Shown here: piece by piece, positions 53,121-61,583 of the stretch
How the letters are laid out: each line of letters opens with the position of its first letter
Numbering within the stretch: the first letter of the stretch is position 1
Assembly: GCA_041916775.1 (NCBI GenBank)
Contig: JAYRYZ010000001.1
Location: forward strand, 124,001-188,000
Length of the DNA: 64,000 nucleotides
Source: UBA2357 sp041916775
GTDB lineage: Bacteria; Pseudomonadota; Gammaproteobacteria; Burkholderiales; Rhodocyclaceae
Direction of reading: 5' to 3'
Made by a program: the position numbers and the translations under genes
Notes under the pieces: generated by a model
Databases searched by the model: none
Seen by the model: the letters and a program-made list of their open reading frames with translations, nothing else
Told to the model about the DNA's origin: nothing

Positions 53121-54346
53121 ACATGCTCGAACAGACACTCGACCGGCCGTGCCGAGGGACCCTCGCCACGCTGCCTGCCAGCGCACGTCTTGCGCTGGAG
53201 ATGCTCGACCGCATCGAAGGCGGTGCGGTGGCAATGGAATTGCCCGACGGCCGCCAGCTGCGGCTCGGACACGGCGCCCTGGTTGCCCACTGGCGCGTGC
53301 GCGACCTCCGCCTCTTCGATGCGGTCTTCGCGCATGGCGACATCGCGCTCGGCGAGACCTACATGGACGGCGCCTGGGATTGCGACGACCTTGCCGCGTT
53401 GATCGGTCTCTTCGCGCGCAACCGCGACACCCTCGCGCGCGCCGTGCATGGACGCGCCTGGCGGCTCGCCGGCCACCGCCTCTGGCATCTTCTGCGCGCC
53501 AACACGCGCAGTGGCGCGCGGCGCAACATCGAGGCCCACTACGACCTCGGCAACGACTTCTACGCCGCCTGGCTGGACCCGACCATGACGTACTCGGCGG
53601 GCGTGTTCACCCCCGAAGATGCCTCGCTCGAGTCGGCCCAGCTGCGCAAATACCGGCGCATCCTCGCTCAACTCGCACCGCGCCCGGGCGACACCATCCT
53701 CGAGATCGGTTGCGGCTGGGGCGGTTTCGCCGAGGTCGCAGCCAGAGAGTTCGGCTGCAAGGTCTTGGGGCTCACGCTGTCTCCGGCGCAGCAGGCTTTC
53801 GCGCGCGAGCGGGCAGCGCGCGGCGGCTACGCGGACAGGGTGGATTTCGCCCTGTGCGACTACCGTGACGTACGCGGCACGTACCGGCACATCGTGTCGA
53901 TCGAGATGATCGAGGCGGTGGGCGAACGCTTCTGGCCAGTGTATTTCGGCCAGCTCGCGGATTTGCTCGAACCCGGCGGGCGTTGCGTGATCCAGGCGAT
54001 CACCATGGCCGACACCTTGTTCGAGCGTTATCGACGCGGCACGGATTTCATCCAGCGGCATGTGTTTCCCGGCGGCATGCTGCCCTCTCCCGGTGCGTTC
54101 GCGCAGCAGGCGCACAAGGCAGGACTGGTCGTGCACGACGACTTCGCCTTCGGCCTCGACTACGCCCGCACCCTGCGCGAGTGGCATGCGCGCTTCGACG
54201 CGGTCGAGGGCGAGATCCGCCGTCAGGGCTTCCCGCAGCGCTTCAGCCGCATGTGGCGCTTCTACCTTGCGTACTGCGAGGCCGGCTTCACGCAGGGGAA
54301 CATCGATGTCCACCACTACACGCTCGGCCCCGCCGCGCCGGGCTGA
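53117..54346 (+). CDS. Cyclopropane-fatty-acyl-phospholipid synthase-family methyltransferase
   Basis: 409 residues. The SAM-binding motif is ILEIGCGWGGFAEVAA (about 195-210), preceded by HYDLGNDFYAAWLDPTMTYSAG and followed by SIEMIEAVGE and RGTDFIQRHVFPGG, all diagnostic of CFA synthases. It adds a carbon from SAM to unsaturated acyl chains in membrane phospholipids, producing cyclopropane or methylated chains. In this context it may act in a variant pathway, for example furan-type fatty acids, with the FAD oxidoreductase; that is inference. Confidence 0.93.
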   Translation: MNMLEQTLDRPCRGTLATLPASARLALEMLDRIEGGAVAMELPDGRQLRLGHGALVAHWRVRDLRLFDAVFAHGDIALGETYMDGAWDCDDLAALIGLFARNRDTLARAVHGRAWRLAGHRLWHLLRANTRSGARRNIEAHYDLGNDFYAAWLDPTMTYSAGVFTPEDASLESAQLRKYRRILAQLAPRPGDTILEIGCGWGGFAEVAAREFGCKVLGLTLSPAQQAFARERAARGGYADRVDFALCDYRDVRGTYRHIVSIEMIEAVGERFWPVYFGQLADLLEPGGRCVIQAITMADTLFERYRRGTDFIQRHVFPGGMLPSPGAFAQQAHKAGLVVHDDFAFGLDYARTLREWHARFDAVEGEIRRQGFPQRFSRMWRFYLAYCEAGFTQGNIDVHHYTLGPAAPG

Positions 54347-54941
54347 GCGGCGCGGGCTGCGCGCCTGGGCGGTGCCGCTCGTCTCGCTCTGGCTGGCGGG
54401 CATGGCACCTGCAGTCGCCACCGCCTCTGAAGGTGTGCTTGCCGCGGAGCACGACACCGTGCAGCTGCCGGGTGTGCTGGCGTCGCGTGTCGCGGCCTGG
54501 GCGCCTCGCGGCAGCGGCATGCTGACCTGGTTCGGCTTCGACGTCTATCGCGCGACGCTGTGGGCGGCGCCGGGTGTGCCGATCTCTCCGGACGGGGATT
54601 TCAGCCTCGCGATCCGCTATCAGCGGGCGATCTCCGCGGAGCGGCTGGTCAACACCACGCTCTCCGAGATGCGTCGTCTGGGGGTTGCGGACGAGGCAAC
54701 CGCTGGCAGTTGGCGGTCCGCGCTCGTGGATGTGTTTCCCGACGTGAGTCCGGGCGACACCATCGTCGGCGTCAACGAGGCCGGCGAGCGTGTCGCGTTC
54801 TACCACGGCGAGCGCCGCACCGGCGTGATCGAGGACGCGGGTTTTGCGCGCGCCTTCTTCGCGATCTGGCTGGATGCGCGCACCCGCGAGCCGGGCTTGC
54901 GGGCGCAACTCCTCGGAGACGGGAGCGCCGGTGATGGCTGA
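54306..54941 (+). CDS. Periplasmic chalcone-isomerase-like protein
   Basis: 211 residues from the ATG at 54306. A signal peptide with a basic n-region (RRAERRGLRAW) and cleavage near AVATA precedes a chalcone-isomerase-like domain: LTWFGFDVYRATLW, FSLAIRYQRAISAERLV, and VAFYHGERRTGVIEDAGFARAFFAIWLD. The start overlaps the methyltransferase gene by 41 bases, unusually long, but later starts would lose the n-region of the signal. Bacterial members bind fatty acids or heme-like ligands in related families; the role is unknown. Confidence 0.85.
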   Translation: MSTTTRSAPPRRAERRGLRAWAVPLVSLWLAGMAPAVATASEGVLAAEHDTVQLPGVLASRVAAWAPRGSGMLTWFGFDVYRATLWAAPGVPISPDGDFSLAIRYQRAISAERLVNTTLSEMRRLGVADEATAGSWRSALVDVFPDVSPGDTIVGVNEAGERVAFYHGERRTGVIEDAGFARAFFAIWLDARTREPGLRAQLLGDGSAGDG

Positions 54942-56259
54942 CGCAGCGCCTGGCGACGATGGCAGGGTCGCGACCTCCGGATCACGCCAGGTATTGGCCT
55001 ATGGCATGCTGGGATTGCCGCTCGCGTTCGCGGCGCTGCCCATCTACGTGTTCGTCCCCAAGCTCTACAGCGAGACGCTGGGCCTGTCGCTGACCCTGGT
55101 GGGCGCGGTGCTGCTGATCTCGCGAATACTTGATGCGATCACCGATCCACTCATCGGTGTGCTGTCCGACCGTTTCGCCGCGCGCAGGGTGTGGGTGGCG
55201 GGGTCATTGCCCTTGCTTGCGGTGGGTATGCCGGCGCTGCTCGCGCCACCCGATGGCGCGGGCGGACTGTGGCTCGCCGCGGCGCTCTTCGTCGTGACGC
55301 TCGGCTATTCGCTCGCTACCATCAACTACAACGCCTGGGGGGCCGAGGTCGCAGGCGATACGCAACTGCGTACCCGCCTCGTCGCCGCCAGGGAAGGTTT
55401 CGCACTGCTTGGCGTGATCTGCGCGGCGGTGCTGCCGGGCGCGCTCGCGTCCGGGTTCGGTGACGGACTCGCCCGTCTCGGCTGGTTGTTCCTGCCGCTG
55501 CTGGTGTTCGGCACGGTGCTCACCTTCGGCTTCGGTGCACGTCCTGCACCGGCGGGCGCGGCAGGGGCAGCGCCGTGGTCGTGGCGCGCGCTCGGCGAGG
55601 CCTTCGCCGACCGGCCCTTTCGCCGTCTCGTCATGGTGTTCGCCTGCAACGGCATTGCCGCGGCGCTGCCATCGGCGACGGTGCTGTTCTTCATCGCCGA
55701 CGTGCTGAAGCTCGAGGCGTGGTCGGGTGGCTTTCTGGCGCTGTACTTCATCGCCGCGGCGCTCGGCGTGCCGATGTGGACCGGCCTCGCTGCGCGGCTC
55801 GGGAAGCGGCATGCGTGGCTCCTGTCGATGATCCTGTCAGTGGCGGTGTTCGCCTGGGCTTACCGGCTGGGTGCGGGTGACGGTCTTGCGTTTGCAGCGA
55901 TCTGCCTGTTCTCCGGTGTGGCCCTCGGTGCCGATCTGGTGCTGCCGGCGGCGATGCTGGCCGACCGGATCGCGGCACGGCGCGAGGCGTCCGGCTCGGG
56001 TGCGGCCAGCGTCGGCGGTGCTGCGTTCGGTTGGTGGAACTTCGTCGTGAAGTCCAACCTGGCGCTCGCGGCGGGCCTGGCCTTGCCGGTGCTGGGCCTC
56101 TTCGGCTACGCGCCGGGGAGCGGGGACGCGGCCGCGCTGGCGAGCCTGTCGGTGGTGTATGCCTTGGTGCCGGTCGCCCTGAAGCTGCTGGCGGCGGTGT
56201 TGCTGTTGTGTCTCATCGAGCGGGATGTGTCCCCGGGGAGGGTGTCGTGGGCAAGCTGA
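54934..56259 (+). CDS. MFS transporter (GPH/melibiose-symporter type)
   Basis: 441 residues, about twelve hydrophobic helices. It begins after a short polar N-terminus with VLAYGMLGLPLAFAALPIYV; the family loop DAITDPLIGVLSDR is clear, and NYNAWGAEV follows in helix 4/5. This is the glycoside-pentoside-hexuronide (sodium-sugar) branch of MFS, but several members in lipid-type operons have no known sugar substrate. It overlaps the preceding gene by eight bases and the DUF3833 gene follows with a 13-base overlap. Confidence 0.88.
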   Translation: MADAAPGDDGRVATSGSRQVLAYGMLGLPLAFAALPIYVFVPKLYSETLGLSLTLVGAVLLISRILDAITDPLIGVLSDRFAARRVWVAGSLPLLAVGMPALLAPPDGAGGLWLAAALFVVTLGYSLATINYNAWGAEVAGDTQLRTRLVAAREGFALLGVICAAVLPGALASGFGDGLARLGWLFLPLLVFGTVLTFGFGARPAPAGAAGAAPWSWRALGEAFADRPFRRLVMVFACNGIAAALPSATVLFFIADVLKLEAWSGGFLALYFIAAALGVPMWTGLAARLGKRHAWLLSMILSVAVFAWAYRLGAGDGLAFAAICLFSGVALGADLVLPAAMLADRIAARREASGSGAASVGGAAFGWWNFVVKSNLALAAGLALPVLGLFGYAPGSGDAAALASLSVVYALVPVALKLLAAVLLLCLIERDVSPGRVSWAS

Positions 56260-56786
56260 AGGTCTGGCTGGGTACGTGCCTGGTCGTGTTGTTGCTGGGA
56301 GGATGTGCTTCGGTGGATATCGAGAACTATGCGTCCGAGCGTCCGCAGCTCGATCTGCGCGAATACTTCAACGGCACGCTGGATGCGCACGGCGTGTTCC
56401 GCAAGCGTTCCGGCGAGGTGGTGCGGCGCTTCCATGTGCTCATCGAGGCGAGCTGGCAGGGCGATGTGGGCACGCTGGACGAGCACTTCACCTATTCCGA
56501 CGGCACCACCCAGCGGCGCATTTGGACGATCACCCGCCATGGCGACGGACGCTACTCCGGCACGGCCGACGACGTGGTCGGCGTGGCCGACGGCGTCGCG
56601 CGCGGCAATGCGCTGCGCTGGCGCTACGTGCTTGCGCTGCCGGTGGATGGCACGGTGTACAAAGTCGACTTCGACGACTGGATGTACCTGATGGACGACA
56701 AGGTGATGCTCAACCATTCCGCGATGAGCAAGTTCGGGTTTCGCCTCGGCGAGGTGATCTTGAGCTTCCGCAAGCGGGACGGCTGA
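56247..56786 (+). CDS. DUF3833 family lipoprotein
   Basis: 179 residues from a GTG start inside the end of the transporter gene. A lipoprotein signal peptide with lipobox LLLGGCAS is followed by the DUF3833 body: LREYFNGTLDAHGVF, WTITRHGDGRYSGTADDVVG and DDWMYLMDDKVMLNHSAMSKFG. A lipocalin-like lipid-binding fold is plausible but unproved. The stop overlaps the SDR start (ATGA reversed order TGATG), so translation is coupled. Confidence 0.9.
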   Translation: MGKLKVWLGTCLVVLLLGGCASVDIENYASERPQLDLREYFNGTLDAHGVFRKRSGEVVRRFHVLIEASWQGDVGTLDEHFTYSDGTTQRRIWTITRHGDGRYSGTADDVVGVADGVARGNALRWRYVLALPVDGTVYKVDFDDWMYLMDDKVMLNHSAMSKFGFRLGEVILSFRKRDG

Positions 56787-57562
56787 TGTGGCCGCTGCGG
56801 CCGTTGAATCGGCCGATACGCGACTGGCGCGGCTGCCGGGTGTGGATCGTGGGCGCCTCGAGCGGCATCGGCGAGGCGCTCGCGTGCGAACTCGCCGCGC
56901 GCGGTGCGGTGCTGGCCTTGTCGGCGCGCGGCGCCGAGCGCCTCGGTGCGGTGGCGCAGGCCTGCGGCGCGCTTGCCCTGCCCATGGACGTGACGCGTAA
57001 CGACGACATCCTGCGTTGCCGCGATACGCTGCTCGCCGCCTGGGGCAGCGTCGATCTGGTGGTGCTCAACGCCGGCACCTACATGCCGCTGCGTGCCTGG
57101 GAGTTGAACCCGCAGAATGTGCGCGACACGCTCGCGCCCAACCTCCTCGGCATCTACGACGCCGTCTCTGCGCTGGTGCCGCAGTTCGTCGCGCAGGGGC
57201 GCGGTGCGCTGGCGCTGGTGGGTAGCGTCGCGGCCTACTGCGGCCTGCCCAAGGCCAGCGTGTATGGGCCCTCCAAGGCGGCGCTCGCGCAGCTCGCGGA
57301 GTGCCTCTACATCGATCTCGCGCCGCGCGGCATAGGTGTCTTCCTGGTGAGCCCGGGCTTCGTGGCGACACCGCTCACTGCCGGCAACGACTTCCACATG
57401 CCGGCGCTGATGCAGCCCGATGCGGCGGCTCTGGCGATGCTGGACGGCTTCGCCGCCGGGCGGTTCGAGATCCATTTTCCGCGGCGCTTCTCGCTCATGA
57501 TGAAGTGCCTCGGCATGCTGCCACACCGGCTGCGTTTCAAGCTCTTGCGGAGGATCGCATGA
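56786..57562 (+). CDS. Short-chain dehydrogenase/reductase
   Basis: 258 residues. The cofactor motif is VGASSGIGEALA (about 22-33), NAGTY lies near 98, and the catalytic Ser-Tyr-Lys set is S in VGSVAAYCG, Y and K in VYGPSKAAL. NADP(H)-dependent reduction or oxidation of a lipid-derived carbonyl is a reasonable guess. It shares the base at 56786 with the DUF3833 stop and overlaps the next gene by four bases. Confidence 0.92.
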   Translation: MWPLRPLNRPIRDWRGCRVWIVGASSGIGEALACELAARGAVLALSARGAERLGAVAQACGALALPMDVTRNDDILRCRDTLLAAWGSVDLVVLNAGTYMPLRAWELNPQNVRDTLAPNLLGIYDAVSALVPQFVAQGRGALALVGSVAAYCGLPKASVYGPSKAALAQLAECLYIDLAPRGIGVFLVSPGFVATPLTAGNDFHMPALMQPDAAALAMLDGFAAGRFEIHFPRRFSLMMKCLGMLPHRLRFKLLRRIA

Positions 57563-57990
57563 TGGATGCCAGGCAGGCGGTCGATCGCCTGGTCGCGTTC
57601 TACAGTGAGCTGTCTCCGGCCTCGCTCGAGCACCTCTCGACGCTGTACGCGCCCGATGCGCGTTTCAAGGACCCCTTCAACGAGGTGGTCGGCGTAGCGG
57701 CGATCGAGGCGATATTCCGCCACATGTTCGACGCGCTCGAGGCGCCCGCCTTCGAGGTCACCCACCGTATCGTCGATGGCGAGCAGGCGATGCTGGGCTG
57801 GGTATTCCGCTTCCGGCGCGGCGCGCGCGCGATCGAGGTGCGCGGCGTCACCCATTTCCTGTTCGATGCGGGCGGCAGGGTCGCGGTGCACCGCGACTAC
57901 TGGGATGCCGCCGAGGAGCTCTATAGCAAGCTCCCGCTGATCGGGCCGGTGATGCGTTGGATCTCGGCGCGCCTGGCCACGCGCGTCTGA
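57559..57990 (+). CDS. NTF2-like (SnoaL-fold) protein
   Basis: 143 residues from the ATG at 57559, overlapping the SDR stop; a second ATG follows at 57562. NTF2-fold features include LYAPDARFKDPFNEVVGVAAIEAIF and a C-terminal VAVHRDYWDAAEELYSKLPLIGPVM. Such proteins bind small hydrophobic molecules, and some are isomerases or hydrolases. It is the last gene of the operon. No clear terminator follows. Confidence 0.88.
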   Translation: MMDARQAVDRLVAFYSELSPASLEHLSTLYAPDARFKDPFNEVVGVAAIEAIFRHMFDALEAPAFEVTHRIVDGEQAMLGWVFRFRRGARAIEVRGVTHFLFDAGGRVAVHRDYWDAAEELYSKLPLIGPVMRWISARLATRV

Positions 57991-58090
57991 GCTTCTGGCC
58001 TGTCGTAGAGCGGGGATGACTGCCGATGCGGTGGTGCAGCATAAGTTCCCCGCATCTGCGAATAAATGGATCCCTTCGCAGCTGGTGTCG

Positions 58091-58103
58091 TGTGATTATC
58101 ACA
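58091..58103. promoter_or_regulatory. Palindrome TGTGA-TTA-TCACA upstream of coxB
   Basis: Perfect 5-bp arms around three bases, about 30 bases upstream of the FNR box centre. The arms look CRP-like but the spacer is three, not six, bases. Binding protein unknown. Confidence 0.45.
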
Positions 58104-58120
58104 TGATGCATTGCAACATA

Positions 58121-58134
58121 TTGATCCACATCAA
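58121..58134. promoter_or_regulatory. FNR/ANR-type binding site (TTGAT-N4-ATCAA)
   Basis: Exact match to the FNR/ANR consensus, 235 bases upstream of coxB. Such oxygen-sensing regulators commonly repress high-oxygen oxidases or activate low-oxygen genes; the direction here cannot be told without the transcription start. Confidence 0.75.
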
Positions 58135-58368
58135 AAAATCGTGTTGCAGCGGCGAAAGTGGCTATGGCATGATCGATTCAGGTCGCAGCAAATCCGCGTG
58201 GTTGTACAGTCGCGGAGAACTCGGGGGCTACAACCCGGCGCGACAACCGACATGAGACAAAATCATTTGGGTGCGAGGAGACCGGTTCCCTGATTCAAGG
58301 GCGCGCAGACGCCCTGCAGGAGCCGAGCGCGCGATGCGCGCCGCCCAAATCGACGCGGGGGTTGGAGC

Positions 58369-59172
58369 ATGAGTGTTTCCGGTCGTCTGGTGGTCGCGAT
58401 TTCGTCGATCCTGTTTGCAGGTAGTGTGCATTCCCAGAGTCGTTACAACTTCCAGGAGCCGGTCACCGGCGTCGCGCAGCAACTCTACGACCTGCACACG
58501 CTGATGCTCATCATTTGTTTGGTGATCTTCATTGCCGTGTTCGGGGTGATGTTCTGGTCCATCCTCAAGCACCGCAAGTCGCAAGGTGCGGTCGCGGCGA
58601 ATTTTCATGAGAGCACTACGGTGGAGATCCTGTGGACCATCGTGCCGGTGTTCATCCTTGTCGGCATGGCCTGGCCGGCCACCAAGACCATTCTCGAGAT
58701 GAAGGACACCTCGGGTGCCGACATCACGATCAAGGCAACCGGCTATCAGTGGAAATGGGGTTACGACTACCTGCAGGGCGAGGGTGAGGGCATTCGCTTC
58801 CTCTCCAGCCTGTCCACGCCGCGCGAGCAGATCGACGGCCGCGCGGCCAAGGGCGAGCATTACCTGCTGGAAGTGGATAACCCCGTGGTGGTGCCGGTGG
58901 GCAAGAAGGTGCGCCTGCTCACCACCGCCAACGACGTCATCCATTCCTGGTGGATTCCGGCCTTCGGCGTGAAGCAGGACGCAATCCCGGGCTTCATCCG
59001 CGATACCTGGTTCCGTGCCGAGAAGGTCGGCGTGTATCGCGGCAGCTGTGTCGAGCTGTGCGGCAAGGATCATGGCTTCATGCCGATTGAGGTGCATGTC
59101 GTCTCGGCAGAGGAATACACCGCCTGGGTGGGGCGCCAGCTCGCCGCCAAGGCTGCGCTGGCGAGCAACTGA
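58369..59172 (+). CDS. coxB: Cytochrome c oxidase subunit II
   Basis: 267 residues. Signal peptide ending near VHSQS, two transmembrane helices, then the cupredoxin domain with the CuA ligands: H in VIHSWWIP, and C-x3-C-x3-H-x2-M in CVELCGKDHGFM. No fused cytochrome c domain. It takes electrons from cytochrome c and passes them to heme a. First gene of the aa3-type oxidase operon, preceded by a long control region with an FNR-type site. Confidence 0.97.
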   Translation: MSVSGRLVVAISSILFAGSVHSQSRYNFQEPVTGVAQQLYDLHTLMLIICLVIFIAVFGVMFWSILKHRKSQGAVAANFHESTTVEILWTIVPVFILVGMAWPATKTILEMKDTSGADITIKATGYQWKWGYDYLQGEGEGIRFLSSLSTPREQIDGRAAKGEHYLLEVDNPVVVPVGKKVRLLTTANDVIHSWWIPAFGVKQDAIPGFIRDTWFRAEKVGVYRGSCVELCGKDHGFMPIEVHVVSAEEYTAWVGRQLAAKAALASN

Positions 59173-59265
59173 GCGCCCGGCCGAAGCGGTGAGAGCGACG
59201 ATCACAGCAGCAACAGTTCTGCGTGCGCGGCGGCCTGCCGCGTGCATCAGGGGAGGGGAGTCAGC

Positions 59266-60843
59266 ATGGCAGCGGTAGCGCCCGAACATTTGCACGACCA
59301 TCACGGGCCGACAGGTCTGATGCGTTGGGTCACCACGACCAACCACAAGGACATCGGCACGATGTACATGATCTTCAGCTTCATCATGTTCCTCTCCGGG
59401 GGCGTGATGGCGCTGACGATTCGTGCCGAACTGTTCCAGCCCGGCCTGCAGGTGGTCGAGCCGGAGCTCTTCAACCAGCTCACCACCCTGCACGGTCTGG
59501 TGATGGTGTTCGGCGCGATCATGCCGGCCTTCGTGGGGTTCGCGAACTGGATGCTGCCGCTGATGATCGGCGCCTCGGACATGGCCTTCGCGCGCATGAA
59601 CAACTGGAGCTTCTGGCTGCTGCCGCCCGCCGCGATCCTGCTGATCGGTTCCTTCTTCGTGCCGGGCGGTGCCACCGCCGCCGGCTGGACGCTGTATCCG
59701 CCGCTGTCGGTGCAGATGGGCATGGGCATGGATCTGGCGATCTTCGCGGTGCACATCATGGGCATCAGCTCCATCATGGGCGCGATCAACATCGTCGTCA
59801 CCATCCTCAACATGCGTGCGCCCGGCATGACGCTGATGAAGATGCCGCTCTTCTGCTGGACCTGGCTGATCACCGCCTACCTGCTGATCGCGGTGATGCC
59901 GGTGCTCGCCGGCGCGGTGACGATGATCCTCACCGACCGCCACTTCGGCACCAGCTTCTTCAACGCCGCAGGCGGTGGGGATCCGGTGCTGTACCAGCAC
60001 ATCTTCTGGTTCTTCGGTCATCCCGAGGTCTACATCATGATCCTGCCGGCCTTCGGCATCGTGAGCCAGATCATCCCCACCTTCGCGCGCAAACCGCTCT
60101 TCGGCTATGCCTCGATGGTGTATGCGACCTCGTCGATCGCGATCCTGTCCTTCATCGTGTGGGCGCACCACATGTTTGCGACCGGCATGCCGGCGGCCGG
60201 GCAGCTCTTCTTCATGTACGCGACGATGCTCATCGCGGTGCCCACAGGTGTGAAGGTGTTCAACTGGGTGGCGACGATGTGGCGTGGTTCGATGACCTTC
60301 GAGACGCCGATGCTGTGGGCGACCGGCTTCATCTTCGTGTTCACCATCGGCGGCTTCACCGGGCTGATCTGCGCGATCGCGCCAGTGGATATCCAGTTGC
60401 ACGACACCTACTACGTGGTCGCGCATTTCCACTACGTGCTGGTCGCGGGCAGTCTCTTTGCGCTCTTCGCCGGTGCCTACTACTGGCTGCCGAAGTGGAC
60501 CGGCCACATGCCCAACGAGACGATCGGCAAGCTGCATTTCTGGAGCTCGATGATCTTCTTCAACATCACCTTCTTCCCGATGCACTTCCTCGGCCTTGCC
60601 GGCATGCCGCGGCGCATCCCCGACTACGCGCTGCAGTTCGCCGACTTCAACGCCCTGGCTTCCATCGGTGCGTTCGGCTTCGGCCTGTCGCAGCTGATCT
60701 TCATCGTCGTGGTGGTGAAGTGCGTGCGTGGCGGCGAGAAGGCCGCAGCGCGCTCTTGGGAGGCTGCGGATGGTCTTGAATGGACCGTGCCTTCTCCCGC
60801 GCCGCATCACACCTTCGAGGAAGCGCCGGTGTTCCGCGGCTGA
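59266..60843 (+). CDS. coxA: Cytochrome c oxidase subunit I
   Basis: 525 residues from the ATG at 59266, with GGGGAGGGGAG upstream. Twelve transmembrane helices; the CuB/active-site helix has WFFGHPEVYIMILPAFG with the His-Tyr crosslink pair, then WAHHMFATGMP, and heme ligands lie in VVAHFHYVLV. The D- and K-channel segments appear intact, making it a proton-pumping A-type heme-copper oxidase. It is the catalytic subunit of the operon. Confidence 0.98.
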   Translation: MAAVAPEHLHDHHGPTGLMRWVTTTNHKDIGTMYMIFSFIMFLSGGVMALTIRAELFQPGLQVVEPELFNQLTTLHGLVMVFGAIMPAFVGFANWMLPLMIGASDMAFARMNNWSFWLLPPAAILLIGSFFVPGGATAAGWTLYPPLSVQMGMGMDLAIFAVHIMGISSIMGAINIVVTILNMRAPGMTLMKMPLFCWTWLITAYLLIAVMPVLAGAVTMILTDRHFGTSFFNAAGGGDPVLYQHIFWFFGHPEVYIMILPAFGIVSQIIPTFARKPLFGYASMVYATSSIAILSFIVWAHHMFATGMPAAGQLFFMYATMLIAVPTGVKVFNWVATMWRGSMTFETPMLWATGFIFVFTIGGFTGLICAIAPVDIQLHDTYYVVAHFHYVLVAGSLFALFAGAYYWLPKWTGHMPNETIGKLHFWSSMIFFNITFFPMHFLGLAGMPRRIPDYALQFADFNALASIGAFGFGLSQLIFIVVVVKCVRGGEKAAARSWEAADGLEWTVPSPAPHHTFEEAPVFRG

Positions 60844-60878
60844 TTGCCGTCATGAATCCGGTGCCAGGGAAGCCGACG

Positions 60879-60989
60879 ATGGACGCACAACGCAGACAGG
60901 CCAATATCCGCACCGGGCTTCTGCTCGCCGGTCTTGCGGCGGCATTCTTCATCTTCGTGGTGCTCAAGCACAGCGTGCTGGGGGCCTGA
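60879..60989 (+). CDS. Cytochrome oxidase small assembly protein
   Basis: 36 residues from the ATG at 60879 (MDAQRRQANIRTGLLLAGL), one transmembrane helix, ending KHSVLGA. It matches the tiny protein usually found between coxA and ctaG in betaproteobacteria and annotated as a small oxidase assembly protein. A start at 60852 would add nine residues. ctaG begins three bases after its stop. Confidence 0.8.
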   Translation: MDAQRRQANIRTGLLLAGLAAAFFIFVVLKHSVLGA

Positions 60990-60992
60990 GCG

Positions 60993-61583
60993 ATGCCGGC
61001 GCGACAATCCGTTTCCGCTTCGCGCTCGCTGGAGAACCGGCGCATGCTCGGGAAGTTGGTGGTGGGCGCGGTGGCGATGTTCGGCTTCGGCTTCCTGCTC
61101 GTGCCCTTCTACGAGAAGATCTGCGAGGTCACCGGCATCAACAACCTGCTGAAGCCGGACGAGGTGGTTAACACCCAGGTGGATGAGACGCGCACCATCA
61201 CGGTGGAACTCGACGCCAACATTCACGACCTGCCGTGGCAGTTCCGCCCGCTGCAGCGGGTGATCAAGGTGCACCCCGGCGAGCTCGCGACGGTGAGCTA
61301 CGAGGTCGAGAACACGCGCGATGTCCCCGTCACCGGCCAGGCGGTGCCGAGCTACGGGCCGGCGCTCTCAGGGCAGTACTTCCGCAAGATGGATTGCTTC
61401 TGTTTCACCCAGCAGACGCTCGCCGCGGGTGAGCGCAGGACGATGCCGGTGGCCTTCGTCGTCGACCCTGCGCTGCCGGTGGACGTGCATACGATCACCC
61501 TGTCCTACACCTTCTTCGAGATCGCCGGGCGCCAGGCAGGGCTGGGCGCCAATGTCGCGGTCGGGTCGGACAGTGGCTCATGA
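60993..61583 (+). CDS. ctaG: Cytochrome c oxidase assembly protein CtaG/Cox11
   Basis: 196 residues. One N-terminal membrane anchor (about 20-40) and a periplasmic domain with VNTQVDETRTITVELDANI, LPWQFRPLQ and the copper-binding CFCF motif in MDCFCFTQQTL. It delivers copper to the CuB site of subunit I. It sits inside the cox operon and its stop overlaps the DUF2970 start. Confidence 0.96.
   Translation: MPARQSVSASRSLENRRMLGKLVVGAVAMFGFGFLLVPFYEKICEVTGINNLLKPDEVVNTQVDETRTITVELDANIHDLPWQFRPLQRVIKVHPGELATVSYEVENTRDVPVTGQAVPSYGPALSGQYFRKMDCFCFTQQTLAAGERRTMPVAFVVDPALPVDVHTITLSYTFFEIAGRQAGLGANVAVGSDSGS

Larger units (their letters stand above)
57991..58368 (+). promoter_or_regulatory. 378-base upstream region of the cytochrome oxidase operon
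   Basis: No gene. It holds a 13-bp palindrome TGTGATTATCACA (58091-58103) and a consensus FNR/ANR box (58121-58134) in an AT-richer segment. No -35/-10 pair stands out with good spacing; TATGGC at 58163-58168 is a possible -10 if the FNR-type protein activates from near -41.5. Confidence 0.55.

Noticed and set aside
58228..60810. 860-codon minus-strand frame over coxB and coxA
   Set aside because: Translation is His/Arg/Asp low-complexity; coxA and coxB are certain.
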